A stretch of 64,000 nt of DNA from Pseudomonadota bacterium (GCA_021849505.1 JAJZSW010000001.1:1-64000); one strand, 5' to 3'. Shown: positions 1 to 10,270, counted from the stretch's first letter. Notes: generated by a model not told the origin, from the letters alone. Program-made: numbers and translations.

Positions 1-1098
1 ATGTATTCCTTCACCGACAGCCTCAACGGCGAGCTGCTGACCTTGCGCCCCGAGGGCACCGCCTCCTGCGTGCGCGCCGTCCTGCAGCACAACCTCCTCT
101 ACGACGGCCCGAAGCGCCTCTGGTACCTCGGTCCGATGTTCCGCCACGAGCGCCCGCAGAAGGGCCGCTACCGCCAGTTCCACCAGGTCGGCATCGAGGC
201 GCTCGGCCTGCCCGGGCCGGACATCGACGCCGAGCAGATCATCATGTGCGCGCGGCTGTGGGACGACCTCGGGCTGGAGGGCATCAGGCTCGAAATCAAC
301 TCTCTGGGCGAAGCCGGGGAACGGGCGAAGCACCGCGCCGACCTGATCGCCTATCTCGAACAGCACCGCGATCTGCTCGACGAGGATGGCAAGCGTCGGC
401 TGCACACGAACCCGCTGCGCATCCTCGACACCAAGAACCCCGCGCTGCAGGGCATCGTCGAGGCCGCGCCCAAGCTGATCGACTATCTCGGCGAGGCCTC
501 GCTCAAGCATTTCGAGGGCGTGCAGCAGCTGCTCAAGGATGCGGCGCTGCCCTACCGCATCAACCCGCGCCTCGTGCGCGGCCTCGACTACTACAACCTG
601 ACCGTGTTCGAGTGGGTGACCGACGCGCTCGGCGCCCAGGGCACGGTCTGCGCCGGCGGCCGTTACGACGGCCTGATCGCCCAACTCGGCGGCAAGCCGG
701 CACCGGCCTGCGGCTTCGCGATGGGCATCGAGCGGCTGATGGCGCTGCTTGAGGCGCAGGGCGGCGGCATCGATGCGCCCGCGCCCGACATTTATGTCGT
801 GCATCAAGGCGAGGCTGCGCAGCGACTGGCCTTCCGTGCCGCCGAACTGCTGCGCGACACCGGTTGCGCGGTGCTGACCCACATGGGCGGCGGCAGCTTC
901 AAGTCGCAGTTCAAGCGCGCCGATGCGTCGGGCGCGCAACTGGCGGTGATCGTCGGTGACGACGAGGCGGCAGCGCATGCGGTGACGCTCAAGCCCTTGC
1001 GCGTCGAGGGAGAGCAGCAGCGCGTGCCGCTTGAGGAACTGGCCGATCGTGTCGGCGACTGGCTCTACGGCGACGATGAAGATTTTTCCGAGGATTGA
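1..1098 (+). CDS. hisS: Histidyl-tRNA synthetase, C-terminal part (5' end outside window)
   Basis: Charges tRNA-His with histidine in the cytoplasm. The window opens inside the class II catalytic domain. [12 protein letters not shown] and [16 protein letters not shown] are motif 2, [15 protein letters not shown] and AGGRYDGL are HisRS signature segments, and GFAMGIERL is motif 3. The anticodon-binding domain follows to the stop. The ATG at position 1 is internal, since roughly the first 60 residues and motif 1 are missing. The stop lies 2 bases before the next start, so this is probably one operon with yfgM-bamB-der. Confidence 0.97.
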   Translation: MYSFTDSLNGELLTLRPEGTASCVRAVLQHNLLYDGPKRLWYLGPMFRHERPQKGRYRQFHQVGIEALGLPGPDIDAEQIIMCARLWDDLGLEGIRLEINSLGEAGERAKHRADLIAYLEQHRDLLDEDGKRRLHTNPLRILDTKNPALQGIVEAAPKLIDYLGEASLKHFEGVQQLLKDAALPYRINPRLVRGLDYYNLTVFEWVTDALGAQGTVCAGGRYDGLIAQLGGKPAPACGFAMGIERLMALLEAQGGGIDAPAPDIYVVHQGEAAQRLAFRAAELLRDTGCAVLTHMGGGSFKSQFKRADASGAQLAVIVGDDEAAAHAVTLKPLRVEGEQQRVPLEELADRVGDWLYGDDEDFSED

Positions 1099-1100
1099 AC

Positions 1101-1763
1101 ATGGCAACCTACGATCTGCAAGAGCAGGAACAGATTGAAGAACTGAAGACCTGGTGGGAGATACACGGCACGCTGATCACGGCGCTGGTCGTCTTGCTCG
1201 CGGTCGGCGTGGTCGGCTGGCAGGGCTGGCAATGGTGGCAGCGCAGCCAGGCCGGCCAGGCTGCGCAGCTCTACGGCAACATGCAGCAGGCGCTGCTGCA
1301 GCAGGACGTCAAGCGCGCGCGCCTGATGGCGGGCGAGCTGATCGACAAGTTCCCGCGCACGAGCTACGCCGGCATGGCCGCGCTGCTGTCCGGCAAGCTG
1401 TTGTTCGAAACCGGCGATCTCAAGTCGGCCCAGGCGCAATACGGTTGGGCCGCCGAGCATGCAGCCGATCAGGGCACGCGCGACCTCGCGCGCCTGCGCC
1501 AGGCGCTCGTGCTGGCCGAGGAGAAGAATTTCGATGCGGCGCTCAAGCTGCTTGCCGTCCCGCCAGCGCCGAGTTTCATGGCCCGCTATCTCGAAGTGCG
1601 CGGCGACATCCTCGTCGCGCAAGGCAAGGGCGGCGAAGCGCGCACCGCCTACGACGAGGCGATCAAGGCGCTCGAGGGCGGCCGCAAGGCCGAAGGCCTG
1701 CCGCCCGGTCCCTATCTCGAGATCCTGCAGGCCAAGCGTGACGCTACTGGAGCACAATCGTGA
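1101..1763 (+). CDS. yfgM: YfgM-type tetratricopeptide protein, SecYEG/BamB-associated
   Basis: A 220-residue inner-membrane protein with a short cytoplasmic N-terminus, one membrane segment (about residues 24-43, LITALVVLLAVGVVGW) and a periplasmic helical-repeat domain. The family is an ancillary SecYEG subunit that hands envelope proteins to periplasmic chaperones. An upstream in-frame TTG overlaps hisS, but ATG at 1101 gives the conserved start MATYDLQEQEQIEELKTWW. It overlaps bamB by 4 bases. A copy of the dispersed 25-bp repeat lies at 1553-1577 and encodes part of AVPPAPSF. Confidence 0.9.
   Translation: MATYDLQEQEQIEELKTWWEIHGTLITALVVLLAVGVVGWQGWQWWQRSQAGQAAQLYGNMQQALLQQDVKRARLMAGELIDKFPRTSYAGMAALLSGKLLFETGDLKSAQAQYGWAAEHAADQGTRDLARLRQALVLAEEKNFDAALKLLAVPPAPSFMARYLEVRGDILVAQGKGGEARTAYDEAIKALEGGRKAEGLPPGPYLEILQAKRDATGAQS
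1553..1577 (-). repeat. Dispersed 25-bp repeat, copy 1 (inside yfgM)
   Basis: On the minus strand it reads GAAACTCGGCGCTGGC followed by GGGACGGCA. It differs from the window consensus (GAAAGTCGGCGCTGGC + RRGACGGCA) at one fixed position. It is one of 11 copies found by eye. Confidence 0.75.
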
Positions 1764-2929
1764 AAGTACGGCTGATCCTGCTGGCCGGCGTCGCCATTGC
1801 CGCGGCGGGCTGCTCCACCCTCAGCAATACCGTCGACGCGCTCAACCCTTTCAGCAAGTCGGCGCCCAAGGTCAAGCCGGCGCAGCTGCCTGATTTCAAG
1901 CCCCGCGCGGAACTGGTCCGCTCCTGGCAGGCGGGCATCGGCGCCAGCGGCGAATATGTCTTTACGCCGGCGGTGGTCGGCGGGCAGGTCTATGTCGCGG
2001 CGCGCGACGGCGCGCTGGCGCGTTACGACAATGGCCGCCAGGTGTGGCGCATCAGCGCGGGCCAGGTTCTTTCCGGCGGCGTGGGCGCCAATGACAAGCT
2101 CGTGGTGGTCGGCACGCCCAAGGGCGAGGTGCTCGCTTTCCAGGCGGAAGACGGCCGGCCGGCCTGGCAGGCGCGCGCGAGTTCCGAGATCCTCGCGGCC
2201 CCGGCGCTGCAGGGGGATCTGGTTGCGGTGCGCAGCGGTGACGCGCGCATCTTCGGTTTCGCGGCGGCCGACGGCAAGCGGCGCTGGGTCTATCAGCGCA
2301 GCACGCCGGCGCTCGCCTTGCGCTCCCACGTCGGCGTTGCCATCACCGATACGGCCATTTACGCCGGTTTCCCCGGCGGCAAACTGGTCGCCGTAGCCCG
2401 CAGCAATGGCGCTGCGCTGTGGGAATCGACCGTTGCCCAGCCGCGCGGCACGACCGAGCTCGAGCGCATCGCCGACGTGGCAAGCGATCCCGTCGTCGAT
2501 GGCGCTACGGTCTGCGCCGTCGCCTATCAGGGCCGCGTCGCCTGCTTCGACTCCGAAAACGGGCGCCAGCTCTGGGCGCGCGACGTGTCTTCCGTCGCCG
2601 GACTCGACATCGGCAGCCGGGGCGTCTATGTCACCGACGACAAGAGCGCTGTCCTGGCCTTCGACCGCAATTCCGGGGCCAGCCTGTGGAAGCAGGACAA
2701 GCTCGCCCATCGCGGCCTGACGCGGCCGCTGGCGCTGGACAGCCATCTCGCCGTCGCCGACTTTGCCGGCTACGTGCATCTGCTTGCCCTGGACGATGGC
2801 GCCTTCGCTGCCCGCGTGGCTACCGACGGCGCTGCGATCGTCGCGGCCCCCCAGCGGCTCAAGGGTCAGGAAGCTGCCCTGGTCGTGCAGACGAAGAATG
2901 GCAGCGTGCAGGGCCTGACGCTAAAGTAA
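1760..2929 (+). CDS. bamB: Outer membrane assembly lipoprotein BamB
   Basis: A 389-residue lipoprotein of the BAM complex that scaffolds beta-barrel insertion at the inner face of the outer membrane. A lipoprotein signal ends in AAAGC with Cys18 as the lipidation site. The rest is a PQQ-type eight-bladed beta-propeller, visible as repeated blocks of the type VYVAARDGALARYD and LVAVRSGDARIFGF with GxxxW closing strands. The GTG start at 1760 overlaps the yfgM stop (GTGA), suggesting translational coupling. der begins directly after its stop. Confidence 0.95.
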   Translation: MKVRLILLAGVAIAAAGCSTLSNTVDALNPFSKSAPKVKPAQLPDFKPRAELVRSWQAGIGASGEYVFTPAVVGGQVYVAARDGALARYDNGRQVWRISAGQVLSGGVGANDKLVVVGTPKGEVLAFQAEDGRPAWQARASSEILAAPALQGDLVAVRSGDARIFGFAAADGKRRWVYQRSTPALALRSHVGVAITDTAIYAGFPGGKLVAVARSNGAALWESTVAQPRGTTELERIADVASDPVVDGATVCAVAYQGRVACFDSENGRQLWARDVSSVAGLDIGSRGVYVTDDKSAVLAFDRNSGASLWKQDKLAHRGLTRPLALDSHLAVADFAGYVHLLALDDGAFAARVATDGAAIVAAPQRLKGQEAALVVQTKNGSVQGLTLK

Positions 2930-4255
2930 ATGCTGCCCACGCTCGCCCTGGTCGGCCGGCCCAATGTCGGCAAATCGACGCTGTTCAACCGGCTGACGAA
3001 GTCGCGCGCCGCGCTGGTCGCCGACCAGCCCGGCCTGACGCGCGACCGCCACTACGGCCACGGCAGGCTCGGCACGCGCGCCTTCCTCGTCGTCGATACC
3101 GGGGGCTTCGAACCGCAGGCGAAGGAGGGTATCGTCCATGAAATGGCGCGTCAGGCCGAGGCGGCGATCGCCGAGGCCGACGTCCTGTTGTTTCTCGTCG
3201 ATGGCCGCAACGGCCTGACCCCGCAGGACAAGGTGATCGCCGAGCGGCTGCGGCGCAGCGGACGGCCGCTGCACCTCGTCGTCAACAAGGCCGAGGGGAT
3301 GAACCGCGATGTCGTCGCGGCGGAGTTCCACGAACTGGGTTGCGGCGAGCCGCGCGTGATCTCGTCGGCGCATGGTGAAGGCGTGCGCGAACTGCTGGAA
3401 CTGGTGCTGGCCGCTTTCCCCGAGGACGAGCCTGAAGAGGTGGCGGATAACGGCCCGCGCGTCGCCGTGGTGGGGCGCCCCAACGTCGGCAAGAGCACCC
3501 TGATCAATACCCTGCTCGGCGAGGAGCGCATGATCGCCTTCGACATGCCGGGCACGACGCGCGATGCCATCGCCACGCCCTTCGAGAAGAATGGCAAGCA
3601 TTACACGCTGATCGACACCGCCGGCCTGCGCCGCAAGGGCAAGGTATTCGAGGCCATCGAGAAGTTCTCGGTGGTCAAGACGCTGCAAGCCATCGAGGCC
3701 GCCAACGTCGTCGTGCTGATGGTCGATGCGAGCCAGGACATATCCGACCAGGATGCCCACATCGCCGGCTTCTGCATCGAGGCTGGCCGCGCGCTGGTGC
3801 TGGCAGTCAACAAGTGGGATGCCGTCGACACCTACCGCCGCGACCAGGTCAAGCAGGACATCATGCGCAAGCTCAATTTCCTCGGCTTCGCGCGCGTTCA
3901 TTACATCTCGGCGCTCAAGGGGCAGGGCGTGGCGAGCGTGCTGCAGTCTGTCGACAAGGCATACGCCGCGGCGATGGTCAAGCTGACGACGCCGAAGCTG
4001 ACCCGCGTGCTGCTCGACGCCGTGCAGAAGCAGGCACCGCCCCGGCATGGCAACGTGCGCCCCAAGCTGCGTTATGCCCACCAGGGCGGCAGCAACCCGC
4101 CGGTCGTGGTCATCCACGGCAACGCACTCGAACACGTGCCGCCGGCCTACGTGCGCTACCTCGAGCACGTCTACCTCGAAGCCTTCAAGCTCCAGGGCAC
4201 GCCGTTGCGCATCCAGTTCAAGATCACGAAAAACCCTTACGTCGACAAGAGCTGA
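2930..4255 (+). CDS. der: Ribosome-assembly GTPase Der (EngA)
   Basis: A 441-residue GTPase required for 50S subunit maturation. It has two tandem Era-like G domains with P-loops GRPNVGKST at residues 9-17 and again near 182. Each has a DTGG or DTAG switch and an NKxE or NKWD base-recognition motif. A KH-like domain ends in NPYVDKS. The ATG abuts the bamB stop with no gap. Its 3' end converges with the minus-strand DUF342 gene 15 bases away. Confidence 0.98.
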   Translation: MLPTLALVGRPNVGKSTLFNRLTKSRAALVADQPGLTRDRHYGHGRLGTRAFLVVDTGGFEPQAKEGIVHEMARQAEAAIAEADVLLFLVDGRNGLTPQDKVIAERLRRSGRPLHLVVNKAEGMNRDVVAAEFHELGCGEPRVISSAHGEGVRELLELVLAAFPEDEPEEVADNGPRVAVVGRPNVGKSTLINTLLGEERMIAFDMPGTTRDAIATPFEKNGKHYTLIDTAGLRRKGKVFEAIEKFSVVKTLQAIEAANVVVLMVDASQDISDQDAHIAGFCIEAGRALVLAVNKWDAVDTYRRDQVKQDIMRKLNFLGFARVHYISALKGQGVASVLQSVDKAYAAAMVKLTTPKLTRVLLDAVQKQAPPRHGNVRPKLRYAHQGGSNPPVVVIHGNALEHVPPAYVRYLEHVYLEAFKLQGTPLRIQFKITKNPYVDKS

Positions 4256-4270
4256 AAGACGGGGCGCTGG

Positions 4271-6307
4271 CTAGCCGGCGGCGGGCGACCAGACGACGCT
4301 GCCGTGCTCGCCGTTAAAAATGCGCTCCTCCGGCGTTCCCCTCTCGCGCAGGCGAATGTGCAGTTCCCTGGACGACAGGCTGGCCAGCGGCGGCAGATTG
4401 GCGGCCAGCCGTAGCGTGCGGACGATGGTCTCGCCGGCGACTTGACGGATCGAGCAGGCGACGGCGGCAATCGCCGCGCGGCGCTCGGCCTCGATCATTT
4501 CGATGCGCTGCCGGCAGTCTTCGGCCTGCTGCCTGGCCTTCTTGGCTGCGCCTTGCAGCCCGGAATATTCGCGCAGCTGCGGCGCAATGCGGGCGAGCAG
4601 CTTCTGCCAGTTGGCCGTCTGGAGCGGCGTCAGCACGATGCTGTTGGCCTGGATCTTCGGGTGCAGGGACAGATAGGTTTTCATGTCCGCCTGCTCTGCC
4701 AGGGCGGCCAGTTGCGCGCGCTGGTGCGTTTCCTCGTCGATGGCTTTCCGCATTTCGGCCTGCGTCGCTGCCACGGCGCGATCGATGCCCTCCTCGTCCG
4801 GAAGCAGCAGGCTGGCAATCGTAGGCTCTGAGCGCCGCATGGTGGCCTGGCCGATGCTCACCCGCCTGGCGGCGATGGCACATGCTTCCGCGCGTTCGAT
4901 CACCACCTCGTCGGCAACGATATCGCACATGACGGCATGGGTTATCCGCACCACCTGGCCCACGAGCAAGGTGCTTTCCGCCTTGCCCACCTCGATCGTG
5001 CCCCCCTTGGCCTCAAGCGTCGCGCGCGATGCGCTGCCCGCGACGACGATGCTGCCGCCGTTGCTGCGCGCCGCGCCACCGGCGAGGTTCTGCTTGAACA
5101 GAATGCGTCCGCCGTCCGATACGACCCGCCCGAACACGTCGGCAAGGAAAGTCATGTGGTGGCCTTCGACGAGACGCTTTTCCTGGACCTCGCCATGTTC
5201 CTCGTACTCGTCGCCCGCCAGCGACAGGTTGCCGGTGGTGCGCGCGCTGACGCCTTCGCGGTTGATGATTTTCGCGGTGACCGAGACCTGGCCCGAGCGG
5301 GTGTCGAGATTGAGAAACCCGTCCATGGCCGCCACGACGTACTCGCCACTGCCGCTGATATGCTCGACGCGCGTGCCAGTGCCAGCCAGCGAGTTGATGT
5401 CGAAATCCTTGACCGCCGCCGGCGGTAACTCGCGGCCCAGCACGTTCCAGCCCGAGACTCCCGGAACCCGCGGTACCTTCTTGAACAGCCGCGTGCCCGC
5501 CATCACCTGCGGGAAACGGTTCTGGAACTGGCACAGATCCATACGGCCGTCTGACCGGATGCGCGGTGCGTCATTCCGGTGCAGACAGTCGGTCTGTTCG
5601 ATGATGCTGGCATCGGTGCCTTGCCGCGGCAGTTTCTGCGCCGCGATCGTCAGTCGCTCGACCTTGTCTGCAGCGATGGCGGCGCGCACGGTGGCGGCAT
5701 CGATGCCATAGCGAATACCCTTGCACCAAAGCGCGGCGACGAACTCGTCGAAGTCGAGATGGGCGCGCTCCATAGGTGTCACGGCGGTGCTGCCGCCATC
5801 CGGGCAAGCGCCTGTTGCGTCAGGAATTTCGTCTGGGGGGGTATCGGTGATCACATCGATCAGCACCTGTTCGAACAGGTACTCCGCGGCCTCGCCATTA
5901 CCGAGCAACTTGACGCCGCGATAGATTCCTTGGCGTGCCGCGGGAAATGGCACGATGTCATCCGCCAGGCGCATTTCCGGAGGACGGCCGGCCTTCTCGA
6001 AACCGGCACGCAATGCGGCGAAATCCTCCGGGGTGTAATCGAACAGCAGTTTCAGAAACAGGCCGTAGTCGAGTCCGGCAAAGCGTGTGCCGCCCTGGAA
6101 CACCCGGTCCACGAACCCAATCAACAACCCGGGCGTGGTCAGCTCCCCGAGATCCACCCACAAACCATCATTGCGCCGTGATACAAACCCGGGCAGCAGC
6201 ACCTGTCCCTCGGCCAGGCTGGCCAGATCGCCTATCGCGCTGGGGGCTTCCGCCGTCCTGTCGGACTCGCTCGTCGTTGCTTGCATCTGCGCTGCGATGT
6301 GGGTCAT
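4271..6307 (-). CDS. FapA/DUF342 family polymer-forming protein
   Basis: The central region has the DUF342 (flagellar assembly A) beta-helix pattern: GRELPPAAVKDFDINSLAG, a block of short repeated strands (GGRILFKQNLAGG, GGSIVVAGSASRATLEAKGG), and a C-terminal coiled coil of about 130 residues rich in Gln, Ala and Glu. The family is linked to polar localisation or flagellar functions in some species, but the role here is unknown. The frame is open up to 6406. I chose ATG at 6307 (MTHIAAQM) because the upstream residues look like low-complexity leader, so the start is uncertain. It is convergent with der. Confidence 0.8.
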   Translation of the reverse strand: MTHIAAQMQATTSESDRTAEAPSAIGDLASLAEGQVLLPGFVSRRNDGLWVDLGELTTPGLLIGFVDRVFQGGTRFAGLDYGLFLKLLFDYTPEDFAALRAGFEKAGRPPEMRLADDIVPFPAARQGIYRGVKLLGNGEAAEYLFEQVLIDVITDTPPDEIPDATGACPDGGSTAVTPMERAHLDFDEFVAALWCKGIRYGIDAATVRAAIAADKVERLTIAAQKLPRQGTDASIIEQTDCLHRNDAPRIRSDGRMDLCQFQNRFPQVMAGTRLFKKVPRVPGVSGWNVLGRELPPAAVKDFDINSLAGTGTRVEHISGSGEYVVAAMDGFLNLDTRSGQVSVTAKIINREGVSARTTGNLSLAGDEYEEHGEVQEKRLVEGHHMTFLADVFGRVVSDGGRILFKQNLAGGAARSNGGSIVVAGSASRATLEAKGGTIEVGKAESTLLVGQVVRITHAVMCDIVADEVVIERAEACAIAARRVSIGQATMRRSEPTIASLLLPDEEGIDRAVAATQAEMRKAIDEETHQRAQLAALAEQADMKTYLSLHPKIQANSIVLTPLQTANWQKLLARIAPQLREYSGLQGAAKKARQQAEDCRQRIEMIEAERRAAIAAVACSIRQVAGETIVRTLRLAANLPPLASLSSRELHIRLRERGTPEERIFNGEHGSVVWSPAAG

Positions 6308-6502
6308 GCTGCCGCCGAGTCCGGGAATGGGTTGATTGAATTGGCCGGCAGCGCTTTCCGCATCTCGCCTCTCGGGAGAGCGCCGGGCCAAGACCGTATA
6401 CATCAAAAGTCTAATATTACCAACGACCCGGAAGTAGCGGGGATCGCAAGGCGCTGCCTGCGGCTATACTGAGCTGGAGCCAATTTCCAGGAGACCGACG
6501 CG

Positions 6503-6832
6503 ATGACTTATGTCGTGACCGAAAACTGCATCAAGTGCAAGTACACCGATTGCGTCGATGTTTGTCCGGTCGATTGTTTCCGCGAGGGGCCGAATTTTCT
6601 CGTTATCGATCCCGACGAATGCATCGACTGTACCCTCTGCGTCCCTGAGTGTCCGGCCGAGGCGATTTTCGCGGAGGATGACGTGCCGGCCGAGCAGCGC
6701 GAGTTCATCGCCCTGAATGCCGAGCTGGCCAGGCAGTGGCCGGCGATCATCGAGCGCAAGGCGCCACCGCCGGATGCCGACGACTGGCGCGGCAGGCCGG
6801 GCAAGAAGTCTCTGCTAGAGCGCTGCGGTTGA
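6503..6832 (+). CDS. fdxA: 7Fe-8S type ferredoxin FdxA
   Basis: A 109-residue soluble ferredoxin. [14 protein letters not shown] (residues 9-22) and [12 protein letters not shown] bind two iron-sulfur clusters in the arrangement of the Azotobacter FdI / FdxA family (3Fe-4S plus 4Fe-4S). The tail ending in [13 protein letters not shown] is typical of proteobacterial FdxA. It is a single gene between the DUF342 gene and aroC. An AGGAG-like ribosome site precedes the ATG. Its redox partner cannot be read from the context. Confidence 0.93.
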   Translation: MTYVVTENCIKCKYTDCVDVCPVDCFREGPNFLVIDPDECIDCTLCVPECPAEAIFAEDDVPAEQREFIALNAELARQWPAIIERKAPPPDADDWRGRPGKKSLLERCG

Positions 6833-6886
6833 AGGCCCGGGATGGCGTGATAGACTTGCCGCAAATCAGCATTTCATAGGTTCTGC

Positions 6887-7987
6887 ATGTCCGGCAATAC
6901 CATCGGCACGCTGTTCAGCGTCACTTCGTTCGGCGAATCGCATGGCCCGGCCATTGGCTGCGTGGTCGATGGCTGTCCGCCCGGACTAGAGATCACTGCG
7001 GCCGAGATCCAGGTCGATCTCGATCGCCGGAAGCCGGGCACTTCCCGCCATGTCACGCAGCGGCGCGAGGCCGATGAAGTCGAGATTCTCTCCGGCGTGT
7101 TCGAGGGCAGGACCACCGGCACGCCGATCGCCTTGCTGATCCGCAATACCGACCAGCGCAGCAAGGACTACGGCAACATTGCCCGGACCTTCCGGCCCGG
7201 GCACGCCGACTACACCTATTGGCAGAAATACGGCATCCGCGACTACCGAGGTGGAGGCCGCTCCTCGGCGCGCGAGACGGCGGTGCGCGTCGCCGCCGGC
7301 GCGATCGCGAAGAAATGGCTGAACGAGCGCTATGGCGTCTCGATTCGCGGCTGGATGAGCCAGCTCGGTCCCCTCGAAATCCCCTTCGTTGATGCGGCCG
7401 AGATCGACCGCAATCCCTTCTTTGCCCCGAACGCAGCCATCGTGCCCGAACTCGAGGCCTACATGGACAGGCTGCGCAAGGACGGCGACTCGGTCGGTGC
7501 GCGCATCGAGGTGATGGCCACCGGCGTGCCGCCGGGCTGGGGCGATCCGGTCTATGGGCGGCTCGACGCGCAGATCGCCTACGCGATGATGGGCATCAAT
7601 GCCGTCAAGGGCGTTGAGATCGGCGCCGGTTTCGAGTGCGTCGCCCAGCGCGGCAGCGAACATGGCGACGAACTGACCCCTGAAGGTTTTATGAGCAATC
7701 ACGCCGGGGGGGTTCTTGGTGGCATCTCGTCCGGTCAGGACGTGACCGTTGCCATCGCCATCAAGCCGACCTCGAGCATCCGCCTGCCACGCCGCTCGAT
7801 CGATCTCTCCGGCCAGCCGGCGGTCGTGTCGACCGAGGGGCGTCACGATCCCTGCGTCGGCATCCGTGCGACGCCTATCGCCGAAGCGATGCTGGCGCTC
7901 GTACTGACGGATGCGGCACTCTTGCATCGAGCGCAATGCGCGGATGTGCGCTGCCCGACGCCCGCCATTCCCGGACAGGCGCCGTAA
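6887..7987 (+). CDS. aroC: Chorismate synthase
   Basis: A 366-residue, reduced-FMN-dependent last enzyme of the shikimate pathway (EPSP to chorismate). Signatures are [19 protein letters not shown] near the N-terminus, [14 protein letters not shown], the FMN/substrate segment [11 protein letters not shown], and the C-terminal [17 protein letters not shown]. Length is normal for the family. It stands alone, 55 bases after fdxA. Confidence 0.98.
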   Translation: MSGNTIGTLFSVTSFGESHGPAIGCVVDGCPPGLEITAAEIQVDLDRRKPGTSRHVTQRREADEVEILSGVFEGRTTGTPIALLIRNTDQRSKDYGNIARTFRPGHADYTYWQKYGIRDYRGGGRSSARETAVRVAAGAIAKKWLNERYGVSIRGWMSQLGPLEIPFVDAAEIDRNPFFAPNAAIVPELEAYMDRLRKDGDSVGARIEVMATGVPPGWGDPVYGRLDAQIAYAMMGINAVKGVEIGAGFECVAQRGSEHGDELTPEGFMSNHAGGVLGGISSGQDVTVAIAIKPTSSIRLPRRSIDLSGQPAVVSTEGRHDPCVGIRATPIAEAMLALVLTDAALLHRAQCADVRCPTPAIPGQAP

Positions 7988-8061
7988 GGAAGGCGGATGC
8001 GGCCTGATAGAATTTGCTTCGATTTTCTAAAAACACACGACAAACAGGGAAGAAAACTGCC

Positions 8062-8325
8062 ATGCACGTCGATCACCACGATCTCTACACCGAATTCCCC
8101 GACATGCGCGATGCCATCGATGCGATGAAGGCGCATTACCCTTACTTCGCGGCGATGGTGGCTCGCTATGACCGCCTGACTGGCAAGGTCGAGGATCTCG
8201 AAGAGCACGACATGCCCGTCGCGGACTTCACGTTGGAAGACATGAAGAAGGCGCGCGTCAAGCTGAAGGACGACATCTATCACTACCTGCAGGCATTCCG
8301 CGTCGGCCAGAAGCACGCTGCCTGA
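8062..8325 (+). CDS. YdcH/DUF465 family protein
   Basis: A small charged protein of 87 residues (MHVDHHDLYTEFPDMRD...) that is mostly helical, with the DUF465 pattern of an antiparallel helical hairpin (ARYDRLTGKVEDLEEH...LEDMKKARVKLKDDIYHYL). The family is widespread in proteobacteria and its function is unknown. An in-frame ATG at 8014 would add 16 residues not shared by the family, so ATG at 8062 is preferred. An MFS gene follows 18 bases later. Confidence 0.8.
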   Translation: MHVDHHDLYTEFPDMRDAIDAMKAHYPYFAAMVARYDRLTGKVEDLEEHDMPVADFTLEDMKKARVKLKDDIYHYLQAFRVGQKHAA

Positions 8326-8343
8326 TCGTCCCCGGGGCGGAGT

Positions 8344-9489
8344 GTGACCCCGCTGGGACGGCTTTCCGCCTGGTATTTTTTCTACTTCGCCTTCGTCGGC
8401 GCTTTCGCGCCGTACTTCACGCTTTACCTGCAGGACATCGGCCAGTCGGCCTGGGAGATCGGTGTCCTGATGTCGGTGCCGCAGGTGATGCGCCTGCTGG
8501 CACCGAATCTCTGGGGCTGGCTGGCCGATCACCTCGGCCGCCGCGCCGCGGTTGTCAAGTTTGCCGCCCTCGGTTCGGTGCTCGGCTTCTGCGGTTTCTT
8601 TTTCACCCGCGAATACCTGCCGATGCTGGCGGCGATGACGCTGGTCTGGTTCTTCTGGAGCGCCGCGTTGCCGCTCGTCGAGGCGATGACGCTCGACCGC
8701 CTCGCGGGCCAGACCGAACGCTATGGCCGCATCCGTCTTTGGGGTTCGATCGGTTTTATCGTGAGCGTGCTCGGCTTGGGGGCCGTGCTGGATTACCTGC
8801 CGATCGCAGCCGTGCTCTGGGCCTGTCTGTTCATACTCGCCAGCGTACTGGCCAGCGCATGGACACTCGCTGAGCCGAAAGTCGGCGCTGGCGGGACGGC
8901 ACCACCCGTGGCCGATCAGCTGCGGCGACCGGAGGTGATGGCGCTGCTGGCCGCCTGCTTCTTCATGTCGGTGGCGCACGGCCCGCTCTACGTCTTCTAC
9001 TCGATCCATCTCGTCGATCACGGTTACGACAAGATGGCCGTAGGCTTGCTCTGGTCGCTCGGGGTGGTGGCCGAGATCATCGTGTTCATGGCCATGCCAC
9101 GCCTGATGCGGCGTTTTACCCTGCGCAGCATCCTGCTTGCCAGTTTCGGTCTCGCGGTGCTGCGCTTCCTGCTGATCGGCTGGGCGGCGGATCATGCGCT
9201 GGTCCTGCTGTTCGCCCAGATCCTGCATGGCGCGACCTTCGGTGCCTATCATGCGGGCGCGATGGCGGCGCTGATCCGCTGGTTCGAGCCCGCCCAGCAG
9301 GCACGGGTGCAGGGCGTTTATGGCAGTATTTCCTTCGGTGCCGGCGGCATGGTCGGCGGTTTGGTCAGCGGCCAGTCATGGGATACGCTGGGGGCGGGCA
9401 TGACCTTTACGCTTGCCTCCTTGTTTGCCGCCTGCGGCCTGTTGCTGGTCTGGCGCGGCTTGTCATCGGAATCGCTCGCAAGGCGTTGA
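8344..9489 (+). CDS. MFS transporter, HcaT/LacY-like
   Basis: A 381-residue polytopic membrane protein with about 12 hydrophobic segments. The N-terminus SAWYFFYFAFVGAFAPYFTLYL and the loop GWLADHLGRRAAVVK (MFS signature) resemble the MFS_1-like/HcaT (3-phenylpropionate transporter) group. The substrate cannot be assigned. It starts with GTG after a GGGGCGGAG ribosome site. Repeat copy 2 lies at 8877-8901 and encodes KVGAGGTA in the central cytoplasmic loop, a tolerant position for inserted residues. Confidence 0.85.
   Translation: MTPLGRLSAWYFFYFAFVGAFAPYFTLYLQDIGQSAWEIGVLMSVPQVMRLLAPNLWGWLADHLGRRAAVVKFAALGSVLGFCGFFFTREYLPMLAAMTLVWFFWSAALPLVEAMTLDRLAGQTERYGRIRLWGSIGFIVSVLGLGAVLDYLPIAAVLWACLFILASVLASAWTLAEPKVGAGGTAPPVADQLRRPEVMALLAACFFMSVAHGPLYVFYSIHLVDHGYDKMAVGLLWSLGVVAEIIVFMAMPRLMRRFTLRSILLASFGLAVLRFLLIGWAADHALVLLFAQILHGATFGAYHAGAMAALIRWFEPAQQARVQGVYGSISFGAGGMVGGLVSGQSWDTLGAGMTFTLASLFAACGLLLVWRGLSSESLARR
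8877..8901 (+). repeat. Dispersed 25-bp repeat, copy 2 (inside MFS gene)
   Basis: It matches the consensus fully: GAAAGTCGGCGCTGGC then GGGACGGCA. Read in frame it encodes KVGAGGTA. Confidence 0.85.
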
Positions 9490-9496
9490 GGTGAAT

Positions 9497-10270
9497 ATGA
9501 AAAAAGTATTTCTGACGGGTTTGCTCGCACTTCTGTTGGCAGGCTGCGGAAGCGTGCCGGTTACCGGTCGCACGCAGTTGCAGATGGTTTCCGAGCAGCA
9601 GGAAATCAAAATGGGCCTGACCAACTTCCGGGAGATCCTGGGCAAGGAAAAGCTTGAGGCGGATCCCGAGGTCAATGCGCGCGTGCAGCGCATCGGCCAG
9701 CGCATCGCGGCCGCCACGGGCCGCAGCGACTACCAGTGGGAGTTCAAGGTCATCGACAACGACAAGTCGATGAACGCCTTTTGCCTGCCCGGCGGGAAGG
9801 TCGCCGTCTATACCGGGATCCTGCCGGTCGCCTAGGATGATGCCGGCCTCGCCACGGTGATCGCCCACGAAGTGGCGCATGCCATCGCGCGCCACGGCGG
9901 CGAGCGCCTGAGCCAAGAAATGGTCGTCTCCGGGCTCAGCGTGGCGACGGTCGTCGCCGCCAACGATTCGCCCAATCGGGATCTTTACGTCGGCCTGCTG
10001 GGGGCGGGCGCGGCGGTCGGTTTCCTGCTGCCGTATTCACGCCTGCATGAATCCGAGGCGGACCGCATGGGACTCATCTACATGGCCAAGGCGGGCTACG
10101 ATCCGCGCGCCGCGCTCGGTTTCTGGCAGCGCATGGCGGCTGCTGCAAAAGGCAAGTCGAAGCCGCCAGAGTTCCTTTCCACGCACCCGGCCGATGAAAC
10201 GCGCATCAAGGAAATCGAGCGCTGGCTGCCAGAGGCATTGAGTCATTACCGGCCGCGCGCCGGAAACTGA
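9497..10270 (+). pseudogene. M48 family metallopeptidase lipoprotein interrupted by an in-frame amber codon
   Basis: Two open segments in the same frame (9497-9835 and 9836-10270) together make a full-length LoiP/YcaL-like periplasmic zinc protease. The N-terminus MKKVFLTGLLALLLAGC is a lipoprotein signal, and the second part holds the zinc motif HEVAH and the downstream glutamate in LHESEADRMG. The break is a single TAG at 9833-9835 in GILPVA-stop-DDAGLATVIAHEVAH, where relatives usually have Gln (CAG), so C-to-T would explain it. No other damage is visible, which points to a recent mutation, a sequencing error or suppression. The ATG at 9497 has a GAGGTG ribosome site. Confidence 0.85.

Noticed and set aside
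1-3. ATG at position 1 as the true hisS start
   Set aside because: HisRS motif 1 and the N-terminal residues are missing; the ATG is internal and the gene is cut by the window edge.
246-752. Long alternative-frame open stretches in the GC-rich core (for example 246-752 +, 2921-4168 -, 22748-24457 -)
   Set aside because: They lie over strongly conserved genes in other frames, have Arg/Ala-rich compositions typical of GC-rich shadows and no recognisable domain.
6255-6275. Further copy of the dispersed repeat in the DUF342 gene (CCGCCGTCCTGTCGGACTC)
   Set aside because: Only half the motif matches, with a gap; too degenerate to count.
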